A stretch of DNA of 64,000 nucleotides, taken from assembly GCF_035825295.1 (NCBI RefSeq), contig NZ_JAYMGI010000002.1:2954001-3018000 (forward strand), given 5' to 3'. This DNA comes from Actinacidiphila sp. DG2A-62 (lineage in GTDB: Bacteria; Actinomycetota; Actinomycetes; Streptomycetales; Streptomycetaceae). Positions 25,958-33,601 of the stretch are shown one piece after another. Position 1 is the first letter of the stretch. Each line of letters starts with the position of its first letter. The notes beneath the pieces were generated by a model. That model did not search any database. It had not been told where the DNA came from and was given only the letters and a program-made list of their open reading frames with translations. Position numbers and translations under genes: made by a program.

Positions 25958-25975
25958 CTTGGTCGCACGACCAAG
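25958..25975. promoter_or_regulatory. Perfect dyad after the DUF5753 gene
   Basis: CTTGGTCG-ca-CGACCAAG is a perfect 8-bp inverted repeat with a 2-bp centre, between the DUF5753 gene and the 26097 gene. The short centre suits an operator better than a hairpin. The DUF5753 protein is an obvious candidate ligand. Confidence 0.5.
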
Positions 25976-26096
25976 ACGGAGGGGACCACGGAGCCGTCGC
26001 ACAAGGTTGAACGCCCGCCTCAGCCCTCTTGTGGAAACGGTCGGCCGGGGCGGGTTCCCAATGGCTCTACGCAATTCTCCAACAGGAGGACGCACC

Positions 26097-26579
26097 ATGA
26101 GCACCGCAGTACAGACCCGTACGCGCGACCCGCGCGTCTTGCTGAATGGGCTCGCGCACCGCGTGCCCCAGCTCGTCACCGACAAAGAACCCACTCTCTG
26201 GGACCGGGAGGTCGCGCTCCTCACCCGCGACAACCCGATCATGACCAAGGACACCGCCGAACGCCTTCTCGGGCAGGCCATCGCCTACACCCTCACCGCC
26301 ATGGAACGCCCCGGCACCGACATGGGCGTGGGATACACGGTGGACGTGGCCGTGCACGCCCTGATCCTGGACACGCCGCTGTACTTCGCCCTGTGCGACG
26401 AGTACAACGGCGGCCGGTACAAGCACCACGCCCCGCTGATCGAACGGCGCCGCGACGGCACCGTCACGCGCACGGCCGAACTCCTGCGGCAGAACGGCTT
26501 CACGGTGGACGATGAGCTGTGGGCGATGGACGCGGCCGACTGCTCGCCGTGCAACGACAAGGTTCCCGACAGCCACTGA
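26097..26579 (+). CDS. Hypothetical protein of the tRNA-Cys island
   Basis: This 160-residue protein has AGGAGGA 6 nt before its ATG, the strongest ribosome binding site of the island. It is mostly helical and polar, with TAERLLGQAIAYTLTAMERP and GYTVDVAVHALILDTPLYFA as the most conserved-looking parts, and ends with two Cys in CSPC. I do not recognise the family. It is followed at once by a perfect 12-bp terminator hairpin, so it is probably its own transcription unit. Confidence 0.82.
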   Translation: MSTAVQTRTRDPRVLLNGLAHRVPQLVTDKEPTLWDREVALLTRDNPIMTKDTAERLLGQAIAYTLTAMERPGTDMGVGYTVDVAVHALILDTPLYFALCDEYNGGRYKHHAPLIERRRDGTVTRTAELLRQNGFTVDDELWAMDAADCSPCNDKVPDSH

Positions 26580-26603
26580 CCGGCCGTTCGAGAAACTCAA
26601 TAA

Positions 26604-26633
26604 GGCGCCCCCGCCGCCTCTGGCGGGGGCGCC
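26604..26633 (+). terminator. Hairpin terminator after the 26097 gene
   Basis: GGCGCCCCCGCC pairs perfectly with GGCGGGGGCGCC around a 6-nt loop, 25 nt after the stop codon. Confidence 0.75.
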
Positions 26634-26656
26634 TCCGACATGAACCGAGGGACGCA

Positions 26657-26694
26657 TTGCCCGCTCAGCACATCATCGAATCCGAACGCGAGCT
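26657..26694 (+). other. Frameshifted N-terminus of the methyltransferase gene
   Basis: A TTG at 26657 with GAGGGA just upstream opens LPAQHIIESERELWNAFAE, the usual N-terminus of this methyltransferase group. The frame is then lost at about 26711-26716. Adding one base there joins it to HERKALHDDPVFCW in the downstream frame and gives an exact 220-residue protein. Confidence 0.6.
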
Positions 26695-27318
26695 GTGGAA
26701 CGCGTTCGCCGAGAGCACGAGAGAAAGGCTCTCCACGACGATCCGGTGTTCTGCTGGACGCAGTACCCCGGGCACGGCCCCGGTCCGGAACTCCTCGGCG
26801 AACCCGGCGCGACTCTGGAACTCGGCTTCGGCACGGGCCGCGCCCTGGGCTACCTGCTCGGCCAGGGCGTGAAAGTCTCGGGAGTGGACCTGTCACCGGT
26901 CGCCGTCGAGGCCGTGGAACGCCGCTGGGGGACGCAGGGCGCCCGGCTGGTGTGCGGGGAAGTGCTCGACCACCTGTCGAGCGCTACAGAGACGTACGAC
27001 GCTGCTTACTCCATCTTCGGGGCCGTGTGGTTCACCGACCCCGCGCGGCTCTTCCCGCTCATCCGCAGGCGGCTCAACCCCGGCGGAGTACTGGCCTTCT
27101 CCCAGCCCCCCGCCATCCCCGGCGCCTACGGGCCCCAGGGCATGTACAAGGGCGGCTTCGCCGGGCCCGCGATGTTCACCTATCGGTACTCCTACACGCC
27201 CCGTAAATGGGCCTCCTTGCTGCGCAACGCGGGCTTCGGCGACGTCGACGTCCACGTTCTCGACGCGCCGACACCCGGCCACATCGGAACCTTGATCGCC
27301 CGAGCGGTCGCGTCCTGA
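26695..27318 (+). CDS. Class I SAM-dependent methyltransferase (N-terminus frameshifted)
   Basis: The frame encodes a Rossmann-fold methyltransferase with motif I LELGFGTGRALGYLL (about residues 42-56), an acidic loop VSGVDLSPVAVEAVE, post-motif AAYSIFGAVWF and LNPGGVLAFSQPP. The substrate is unknown. The GTG at 26695 has no ribosome binding site and its first ten residues do not fit; the true start is probably the TTG at 26657 (see that entry). It is the last gene before the degenerate tRNA repeat and thus the distal gene of the island. Confidence 0.78.
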   Translation: MERVRREHERKALHDDPVFCWTQYPGHGPGPELLGEPGATLELGFGTGRALGYLLGQGVKVSGVDLSPVAVEAVERRWGTQGARLVCGEVLDHLSSATETYDAAYSIFGAVWFTDPARLFPLIRRRLNPGGVLAFSQPPAIPGAYGPQGMYKGGFAGPAMFTYRYSYTPRKWASLLRNAGFGDVDVHVLDAPTPGHIGTLIARAVAS

Positions 27319-27352
27319 AGGCAGAAAAGGCGGCCGCGTACCCGATGACGCG

Positions 27353-27378
27353 GGCTCGATTCGGTCACGGCCTCCGCG
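27353..27378 (+). repeat. Putative attR, degenerate copy of the tRNA-Cys 3' end
   Basis: GGCTCGATT followed by CGGTCACGGCCTCCGCG repeats the T-arm and acceptor end of the tRNA (24018-24043) with one mismatch and one missing C. The exact core is 17 bp at 27362-27378. The remaining tRNA structure is absent, as expected for the distal att site. Confidence 0.65.
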
Positions 27379-27464
27379 TCCTCCTGACGCACGGTCGTGT
27401 CCGGCGCCCAGGTGTCCGGCCCCGGTCGTATGGTCGGACCCTGCGACGCGGAAGGGGTTCGGCG

Positions 27465-28036
27465 ATGCGCGAGGTGACCTGTTCGATGAGCGTCTCGCTC
27501 GACGGCTACATCGTCGGGCCGGACGGCCGGTTCGACTGGTCGGTGCCGGACGAGGAGGTCTTCCGCCTCGCCACCGACGAGGTCCGGGGGCCGGCGTCCA
27601 CCTGCTGGGGCGCCGGCTGTACGAGACGATGCTGTACTGGGAGACCGCCGAGGAGGACCCCTCGCTCGGCTTCTCCACCGCGGAGTTCGCCGAGCTCTGG
27701 AAAGCGCTGCCCAAAGTGGTGTTCTCGACCACGCTGACCGCGGTGGAGGGCAACGCCCGGCTGGCCTCGGGCAGCCTGGCCGAGGAGATCGAGCGGCTGC
27801 GCGCCGAGCCGGGCGAGGGCGGCATCGCGATCGGCGGCGCGGACCTCGCCGCCCAGGCGGCCGCGTCGGGGCTGGTCGACGAGTACCGGATCAGGGTCCA
27901 CCCCGTGCTCGTCGGCGGCGGCACGCCGTTCTTCCCCCGCGACGAGCGCCGGGTGGACCTCGACCTCGCCGAGACCCGCGCCCTGGGCTCGAAGGTCGTC
28001 TACCTCCGCTACCGCGTCGCGCGCCGGTCGCGCTGA
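27465..28036 (+). pseudogene. Dihydrofolate-reductase-like protein (RibD C-terminal family), frameshifted
   Basis: The first part reads MREVTCSMSVSLDGYIVGPD to about residue 42; the rest continues in another frame from GVHLLGRRLYETMLYWE to IGGADLAAQAA and VLVGGGTPFFP, the core of YyaP/RibD-type reductases. The break is in the G-run at 27586-27590; one added G gives an exact 190-residue protein of normal length. GAAGGGG lies 8 nt before the ATG. It starts about 90 nt outside the island's right end. The role of this family is mostly uncharacterised reduction of pterin- or flavin-like substrates. It may be functional if the indel is a sequencing error. Confidence 0.75.
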
Positions 28037-28137
28037 CCCCAGGGCCTCTTGCGTCCGATGGGCCGTCAGAACACGCTTTTCCGGGTGGTCCCGTATGCGC
28101 GTGGTCCCGGTAGGTCCGTCCAGTGGGGGGTGAGCGC

Positions 28138-29130
28138 GTGACCGCGCAGGCTCAGTCGGGGATCGAGATCGTGCGGGCGGCTCCGGAACACGTCCCGATG
28201 ATCTACGCGCTGGCGCAGTCCCGGAATCTGGACGCGATCGATCCGCTGGTGGCCGGCCAGGAGGGCTTTCTGGTCTCGGAGTACACCGCCGAGGTGTACC
28301 AGAGGCGGCTGACCGGCGCCGAGCACTTCTACGTGGCCGTCAAGGGAACCGACGTCCTCGGATTCCTGCTCGCCTACAGCGACGCGCAGATCGAACCCGA
28401 CGAGTGGCTGAACCACCGGATCAAGACCACCCTCGGCAGCTTTCTGGTGATCAAGCAGGTGTGCGTGGCCCGCGACGCCGCGCGGCAGGGCATCGCCTCG
28501 CGGCTGTACCACCACGTGCTGGAGCAGTGGTCGGCCGACCCGGTGATCGCCGCGGTGGTCAACGAACCGCACAACGAGGCATCGAGCCGCTTCCACCGGA
28601 AAATGGGCTTCGAGGAACTGACACGGCTACGGCCGCCGGACGGCCGGCTCCGCGTGGTGTGGGTCGCGCGCAAGCCGCGCGAATCGATGCTGCAGACGCA
28701 GTACGAGATCGCGGTGGACTTATACAAACACGAGGATCTCCTCAACTGGAACAAGCTCAACAATTTCCTCTACATCACCGCGGGCCTCGCCGCCACCTTG
28801 GCATTCACCCTCGGTAAAGAGGGCGCGCAGTCACGGGAAGTGGCCCGCGGAGTCGGCGCGGTCATCACGGTGATCGGTTTCCTGTCCGGGCTGGCCTTCG
28901 CCGTCATGCTGCGCTACGGCCGCCGTTACCTGCAGGCCCGCAAGAGCACCGTCGTGGAGCTGGAGGAGCACATGGCGTGGCATGGCGGCCAGCGCATCGT
29001 AGGACGCCAGCTGGCGGAACCTGGATCGGCGTGGCTTCAGGCCTCCCCGACCGGCCTGGTGATGGTGCTGCTCCCCGTCCTCGTCTCACTGGGCTGGCTG
29101 GCGATGCTGGGCGTGGTGCTGACGAACTGA
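28138..29130 (+). CDS. GNAT acetyltransferase fused to a C-terminal membrane domain
   Basis: This 330-residue protein joins two unrelated parts. Residues 8-178 form a GNAT domain: the acetyl-CoA loop reads VARDAARQGIASRLY (about 110-124), preceded by the beta-4 strand FLVIKQVCV and followed by PHNEASSRFHRKMGFEEL. Residues 203-330 hold three membrane segments (about 208-224, 239-257, 306-328) and a conserved-looking YKHEDLLNWNKLNNF entry helix. The GTG at 28138 has GGGGGTGA upstream. Leu195, at the junction, is encoded by TTA (28720-28722), so translation may need the bldA tRNA. Such tethering would hold the enzyme at the membrane; the substrate is unknown. Confidence 0.85.
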   Translation: MTAQAQSGIEIVRAAPEHVPMIYALAQSRNLDAIDPLVAGQEGFLVSEYTAEVYQRRLTGAEHFYVAVKGTDVLGFLLAYSDAQIEPDEWLNHRIKTTLGSFLVIKQVCVARDAARQGIASRLYHHVLEQWSADPVIAAVVNEPHNEASSRFHRKMGFEELTRLRPPDGRLRVVWVARKPRESMLQTQYEIAVDLYKHEDLLNWNKLNNFLYITAGLAATLAFTLGKEGAQSREVARGVGAVITVIGFLSGLAFAVMLRYGRRYLQARKSTVVELEEHMAWHGGQRIVGRQLAEPGSAWLQASPTGLVMVLLPVLVSLGWLAMLGVVLTN

Positions 29131-29141
29131 CGCCCGGCGCG

Positions 29142-30155
29142 TCACCCGGCGGCGTCCCGGCCGGAGGCCCGGTCGGCGCTCCGGCCGGAGGCCCGGTCGG
29201 CGCTCCGATGAGCGTCCCGGTGAGCGTCCCGGTACGGCGCGAGGAAAGGGCCCAGCGCCGCGAGCACCGCCTCGGGCGCCTCCTCGGCCGGGTAGTGACC
29301 GCAGCCGGGGACCACCACGCTCTCGACATGTTCCGCCGCGGCCCGCATCGTCGCGGCGACCAGCTCCCCGGAGTTCTCCGCGCCCGCGATCGCGAGGACC
29401 GGGAGGGTCAGGCGGCGGCCGAGGCGGCGGCGGTTCTGCGCGATGGTCGCGTCCAGGGCGCGGTACGGCGCGAAGCTGGCCCGCAGCGCCTCGGGATCGC
29501 CGGCGAGCATGTCGACGTAGTGCGCCACCGCGGCCTCGGGCAGCGGCCGCGCCGCCTTCGAGGCGAACTGCGCGCCGAAGTAGAGGTGTTCGCGGCCGCG
29601 GACGAGCTGCTCGTTCAGCTCGGGCAGGCGGTTGAAGCCGAAGTGCCACAGCCGCTCGTTGGCGCGCGCGTCGCCGAACAGCGGCGGCGACGCCGAGACC
29701 CCCGGGATCGTGGCCTCGGCGACGGCCAGCCGCTCCAGCCGCCCGGGGTGGTCGGCGGCCAGCGCGTAGCCGGCCCACATGCCGACGTCGTGCCCGACCA
29801 TGGCGAACCGCCGGTGCCCCAGGGCGGTCATCAACGCGGCCATGTCGTCGGCGAGCGACCCGGTGTCGTAGCCGTCGCGCGGCTTGTCCGACAGGCCGAC
29901 GCCGCGCGGGTCGACCGCCACGACGCGGAAGTCCCGGGCCAGCGCGGGCATCACCAGCCGCCACGCGTACCAGGTCTGCGGCCAGCCGGCGAGCAGCAGC
30001 AGCGGTGGCCCGTCCCCGCCGACCACGGCGTGCAGCCGGGTCCCGGCCGCGTCGACGTAGCGGCCGGCGAACGTCCCCGCGAAGCCCTCCGGCAGGTCCG
30101 GCGCGCCGAGGACCGAGCCGGGGCCCGTCGGCTCGGGGCGGGGTGTGGTGTGCAT
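29142..30155 (-). CDS. Alpha/beta hydrolase (epoxide hydrolase / haloalkane dehalogenase-like)
   Basis: This 337-residue enzyme has the oxyanion segment LLLLAGWPQTWYAWR (about residues 53-67), DPRGVGLSDKP, the nucleophile elbow VGHDVGMWAGYAL with Asp as nucleophile (about 122), and the late His in GCGHYPAEEAPE. An Asp nucleophile points to epoxide hydrolase or dehalogenase chemistry rather than an esterase. The C-terminus ends with short repeats (DAHRDAHR, SADRASGR twice), encoded by a direct DNA repeat near 29159-29206, which look dispensable. A TetR regulator is divergent, with a large palindrome between. Confidence 0.88.
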   Translation of the reverse strand: MHTTPRPEPTGPGSVLGAPDLPEGFAGTFAGRYVDAAGTRLHAVVGGDGPPLLLLAGWPQTWYAWRLVMPALARDFRVVAVDPRGVGLSDKPRDGYDTGSLADDMAALMTALGHRRFAMVGHDVGMWAGYALAADHPGRLERLAVAEATIPGVSASPPLFGDARANERLWHFGFNRLPELNEQLVRGREHLYFGAQFASKAARPLPEAAVAHYVDMLAGDPEALRASFAPYRALDATIAQNRRRLGRRLTLPVLAIAGAENSGELVAATMRAAAEHVESVVVPGCGHYPAEEAPEAVLAALGPFLAPYRDAHRDAHRSADRASGRSADRASGRDAAG

Positions 30156-30497
30156 GAGCGGTCTCCTCCGGTACGTGGTCCGGTCCGTGTGGTCCGGTCC
30201 GTGTTTTTCCGGTACGTGGCTTCGGCACGCGGTTCGAGCGGCCTGGCGCGACCGCGCGGCTGGAAAGGCAGCCGGGCAGGTGGACAGCCGGACAGGTGGA
30301 CGGGCGGACAGGTGGCCTGCAGCCGCGGGCTCGGCGCCTTCCGCTCACGCTAACTCATCTTGGATCGATCGGTCCATGATTCTTGGACTGATCGATCCAG
30401 GAAGCTGGTAGCCTCGGAGCGGCAGGGCCGCCGCCACGCCCCGGCGGCGGACGGGCGGGCGAGACAGCCGAGGCAACTGAGACAGCGGAGGCCGGAC
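30156..30497. other. Divergent intergenic region, hydrolase / TetR
   Basis: These 342 bases hold no gene. The left part has GGTCCGGTCCGTGT-like repeats and GGACAGCCGGACAGGTGGA-like repeats (30276-30320). The right part carries the TetR operator at 30361-30399. Confidence 0.4.
30361..30399. promoter_or_regulatory. Large palindromic operator for the divergent TetR regulator
   Basis: TGGATCGATCGGTCCA and TGGACTGATCGATCCA are inverted copies of 16 bp with one mismatch around a 7-nt AT-rich centre. Each arm contains smaller GATCGATC symmetry. Size and placement, 99 nt before the TetR gene, fit a TetR operator that may serve both promoters. Confidence 0.72.
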
Positions 30498-31214
30498 ATG
30501 TCGGGGCGCAAGCAGTTCGACGTCACGCTGGCCCTCGACCGGGCGATGCGGGTGTTCTGGGAGCGCGGGTACGCCGACGCCTCCCTCGACGCGCTCGGCG
30601 CCGCGACGGGCCTGGGCCGCGGCTCGTTCTACGGCGCCTTCGGCAGCAAGGACGCGCTGTTCCGGCAGTGCCTCGACCGCTACGCCGCCACGTACGGCGC
30701 GCGGTACGAGCACGCGCTCGGCGCCCACCCCGGCGAACCGATGCGCGCGGTCGAGGCGTTCTTCGACGTGGTGCTCGCCCGCATCGCCGATCCCGCGCTG
30801 CCCGCGGGCTGCCTGATCGCCCAGTCCGCCGCGCAGGCGCCGACCCTGCGCGAGGAGAACGCCGCGCGGGTACGGGCCCTGCTCGACGCCCAGCGCGCGC
30901 GGGTGCGGGCCGCGCTCGCGGACACCACGACGGCCGCCGGCGCCGCGGACACCGCCGACGCCGGGTCCACGACCGCGACGGACGCCCCCGCAGCCGCAGA
31001 CGCCCCCGCGGCCCCGGACGCCCCCGCCCCCGACCCCCAGACCCTCGACGACCTCGCCTGCTACGTGGTCGCCGTCAACCAGTCCCTCGCCGTCCTCAGC
31101 CGGGCCGGCGCCGCCCCCGCCGACCTGCGCGCCGTGGCCCGCCTGGCCTGTACGACGGTGGCGGACACCCTCGCCCGCGCGAGCGCGCGGCCCTCGCCGG
31201 TGCCGTCCACGTAG
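30498..31214 (+). CDS. TetR/AcrR family transcriptional regulator
   Basis: This 238-residue regulator has an N-terminal helix-turn-helix (VFWERGYADASLDALGAATG, then LGRGSFYGAFGSKDALF) at residues 16-53. The ligand domain includes PAGCLIAQSAAQAPTL, typical of the TetR group with TetR_C_13-like or AefR-like C-termini. A low-complexity Ala/Asp/Pro insert of about 40 residues splits the ligand domain. GGAGG precedes the ATG. It is divergent from the alpha/beta hydrolase gene and likely represses it and itself via 30361-30399. Confidence 0.9.
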   Translation: MSGRKQFDVTLALDRAMRVFWERGYADASLDALGAATGLGRGSFYGAFGSKDALFRQCLDRYAATYGARYEHALGAHPGEPMRAVEAFFDVVLARIADPALPAGCLIAQSAAQAPTLREENAARVRALLDAQRARVRAALADTTTAAGAADTADAGSTTATDAPAAADAPAAPDAPAPDPQTLDDLACYVVAVNQSLAVLSRAGAAPADLRAVARLACTTVADTLARASARPSPVPST

Positions 31215-31224
31215 CGCCCCGCCC

Positions 31225-31329
31225 GCGCCATCCGCCCGACGCCCCGCGCCATCCGCCCGACGCCCCGCGCCACCCGCCCGACGCCCCGCGCCATCCGCCC
31301 GACGCCCCGCGCCGTCCGCGCGACGCCGC
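31225..31329. repeat. 21-bp tandem repeat, about five copies
   Basis: The unit is close to GCGCCATCCGCCCGACGCCCC, repeated with period 21 directly after the TetR stop codon; the fifth copy is degenerate. No gene uses it. It resembles a minisatellite and may vary between strains. The rest of the gap to 31539 shows no feature apart from GC-rich DNA. Confidence 0.8.
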
Positions 31330-31539
31330 CCGCCTGCCCGCCTGCCCGCCACGCACCCCCGCCTGCGCCTTCGCGCACCCGCGTCGCGCGAGGCGCCGGG
31401 GCCGCGGGGGCATGGGTGATACCGCTGGGTCCCGATTGGCCCAATTGGGGCCCGGACGGGGGGTAGGACGGTTGAGCGGGCGGGCCGGGGCTGGAATGCT
31501 CGTCGGCGGACGGGGGCGTCCACCGGAAGGGGGCGAACG

Positions 31540-32088
31540 ATGGGTGACGTCGCGCTGGAGCGCGCGGTGCTGGTCATCACGGGCGTGATGGCGTCGGGCA
31601 AGTCGACGGTCGCGCAACTGCTGGCGGAGCGGCTGCCGCGCGCGGTGCACGTACGCGGCGACGTGTTCCGCCGGATGCTGGTGTCCGGGCGGCGCGACCT
31701 GCTGCCGCAGGACGACGAGGAAGCGGTCACGCAACTGCGGCTGCGCTACCGGGTGTCGGCGCACACCGCCGACCTGTACGCGGCGGCCGGCTGGACCGCG
31801 GTGGTCCAGGACGTGGTGCTCGGCGAGCACCTGGAACCGTATCTGGAGGCCATCGCCACCCGCCCGCTCTACCTGGTGGTGCTGGCGCCCTCCCGCGAGG
31901 CCGTCGCCGCGCGCGAGGCGGCCCGCGCCAAGTCCGGCTACGGCTCGTGGACCGTCGGCGACCTCGACCACGTGCTGCGCGACCGGACACCGCGGCTCGG
32001 CCTGTGGCTGGACAGCAGCGACCAGACCCCGGACGAGACGGTGGACGCGGTGCTGGACCGCCTCGACGAAGCCCTGGTCAAGGGCTGA
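31540..32088 (+). CDS. P-loop nucleotide kinase-like ATPase
   Basis: This 182-residue protein is a single P-loop domain with Walker A GVMASGKSTVAQLLAERL (about residues 15-32), a substrate-side DVFRRML (RGDVFRR) and a late Arg-rich lid (REAARAKSGYGSW). This is the pattern of small kinases such as chloramphenicol phosphotransferase or AAA_33/zeta-like proteins. I cannot tell the substrate. It stands alone; the next gene starts 152 nt later. A zeta toxin is unlikely because no epsilon-like antitoxin is next to it. Confidence 0.82.
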   Translation: MGDVALERAVLVITGVMASGKSTVAQLLAERLPRAVHVRGDVFRRMLVSGRRDLLPQDDEEAVTQLRLRYRVSAHTADLYAAAGWTAVVQDVVLGEHLEPYLEAIATRPLYLVVLAPSREAVAAREAARAKSGYGSWTVGDLDHVLRDRTPRLGLWLDSSDQTPDETVDAVLDRLDEALVKG

Positions 32089-32240
32089 GGCGGCGGCAGG
32101 AGACCGGCCGGGGCCGCGGCGAGACCGCGGGGCGCCCGGCGACAGGCGCCCGTGTCCCGTCCCACGTGCGGGAATTGGCCCAGGAAGCGGGCCGCCGACT
32201 GGTCCACGGAGCGCGGGCCGCGGGGCCGTACCGTCGGGGT

Positions 32241-32696
32241 ATGAGCGAAGAGATCGAGCGTACGAACTACGCCGTGCAGGCCCCCGACATGTTCCGCGCG
32301 ATGCGTGCGTTCAGCCAGGCCGCCGGCAAGGGGCTGGACCCGGTGGTCGCCGAGCTGGTCAAGATCCGCGCCTCCCAGATCAACCGCTGCGCGTTCTGCC
32401 TGGACATGCACATCGCCGAGGCCCGCAAGGCCGGTGAGACCGACGAGCGGCTGAACCTGCTGCCCGCCTGGGCCGAGGTGCGCGGCGTCTACACCGACAA
32501 GGAGCGCGCGGCCCTCGCGCTGACCGAGGCGATCACACTGCTCACCGACGGCTTCGTGCCGGACGACGTCTACGCGCGGGCCGCCGCGCACTTCGACGAG
32601 GCCGAACTGTCCCGCCTGGTCGGCACGATCACCGCGATCAACGCGTGGAACCGCTTCAACGTCGCCTTCCAGGTGCAGCCGGGCGGCCTCTCGTGA
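32241..32696 (+). CDS. Carboxymuconolactone decarboxylase / AhpD family protein
   Basis: This 151-residue protein has the AhpD-like redox motif CAFCLDMH (CxxC plus His) near residue 46, preceded by LVKIRASQIN. Such proteins act as alkylhydroperoxidase partners or antioxidant hydrolases rather than true decarboxylases. The length is normal. The ATG at 32241 is followed by acidic residues (MSEEIERTN). Its stop overlaps the GTG of the next gene by 4 nt, so the two form an operon. Confidence 0.9.
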   Translation: MSEEIERTNYAVQAPDMFRAMRAFSQAAGKGLDPVVAELVKIRASQINRCAFCLDMHIAEARKAGETDERLNLLPAWAEVRGVYTDKERAALALTEAITLLTDGFVPDDVYARAAAHFDEAELSRLVGTITAINAWNRFNVAFQVQPGGLS

Positions 32697-33453
32697 GCCC
32701 TGCCCCGGACGGCGGCGCGGCCCCCTCGGGGGCCGCGCTGCTGCGGGCGCTCCACCACGGCCGGGCGGCCGGCGACCCGCTGGTGCTGCCCGGGCCGTGG
32801 GACGCGGCCAGCGCCCGGGTCTTCGCCCACGCCGGCTTCGAGGCGCTCGCCACGCCCAGCGCCGGCGTCGCGGCGTCGCTCGGCTACGCGGACGGGCAGG
32901 GCACGCCGCCCGACGAGATGTTCGGCGCGATCCGCCGCATCGCCCGGGTCGTCGACATCCCGGTCAGCGCCGACGTCGAGGCCGATACGGGCTGCCCGCC
33001 CCCGAGTTGGTCGACCGCCTGCTGGAGGCGGGTGCGGTCGGCTGCAACCTGGAGGACTCGGTCGACGGCGTCCTGCGCGACCCGCGGCGGCAGGCGGACT
33101 GGCTCGCGCAGGTGCGCGCGGCGGCGGGCGACGCGCTCGTGCTCAACGCGCGCGTCGACTCCTACCTGCGGGCGGGCGCGGACCGTACGGTCGAGGCGGT
33201 CGCGGCCAGGGCGCGGCTGTACGTCGCGGCGGGGGCGGACTGCGTGTACCCCATCGGGTGCCCTCCAGAGGTCCTCGCGGACCTCGCGGCGGCGGTCGGG
33301 GCGCCGCTCAACGCGTTGTGCCCTCCCGGCGGGGTGAGCCCTTCCGCACTGGGTGCGCTGGGGGCTTCCCGTGTGACCTTCGGCGGTACGCTCCAGGCCC
33401 GCGCGCTCGACGCGGTCCGCACGCTCGCCGCCCAGCTCGGCGCTGGGCGCTGA
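32693..33453 (+). pseudogene. Isocitrate lyase / PEP mutase family protein, frameshifted
   Basis: The first frame reads ALLRALHHGRAAGDPLVLPG, ATPSAGVAASLGYADGQG and IPVSADVEA; after about 32983 the next frame reads YGLPAPELVDRLLEAGAVG and CNLEDSVDG. Adding one G at 32983-32985 restores EAGYGLPAPEL, the family's conserved Mg-binding region, and gives an exact 253-residue protein. These enzymes cleave or rearrange C-C or C-P bonds of 2-hydroxy or 2-oxo acids. The GTG overlaps the AhpD-like gene's stop. The gene is likely intact in the organism. Confidence 0.8.
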
Positions 33454-33460
33454 GCCGTCA

Positions 33461-33600
33461 GGGGCGGACCGATCTGCCCCTTCGGGACGGTGACGACCTG
33501 CGGGCCGCAGGTGGGTTGCTCGCGCAGTTCCCCGCGCCCCTGATGTGCTGACGTCCAGCGCACAAGGAACCCCGCGCCCCTGACCGGCTCGGCGCCCGGC
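33461..33600 (-). repeat. Dispersed intergenic repeat, copy 1 (reverse orientation)
   Basis: The segment contains TCGCGCAGTTCCCCGCGCCCC (33520-33540) and CTGCCCCTTCGGGACGGT (about 33474-33491), the reverse complement of the repeat found at 41330-41465 and 50740-50957. It fills the gap between convergent genes. A second GGAACCCCGCGCCCCTGA lies near 33566. Confidence 0.72.
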
Positions 33601-33601
33601 G

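Noticed and set aside
24044..27361. A complete integrative element (integrase, Rep, transfer genes)
   Set aside because: No integrase, excisionase, replication or transfer protein can be read in either strand of the 3.3 kb, so only a remnant or trans-mobilised island is claimed.
27353..27378. A second tRNA gene
   Set aside because: Only the T-arm and acceptor 3' half are present, with an indel; there is no anticodon arm.
31540..32088. Zeta-type toxin
   Set aside because: The P-loop and size would allow it, but there is no epsilon-like antitoxin gene beside it.
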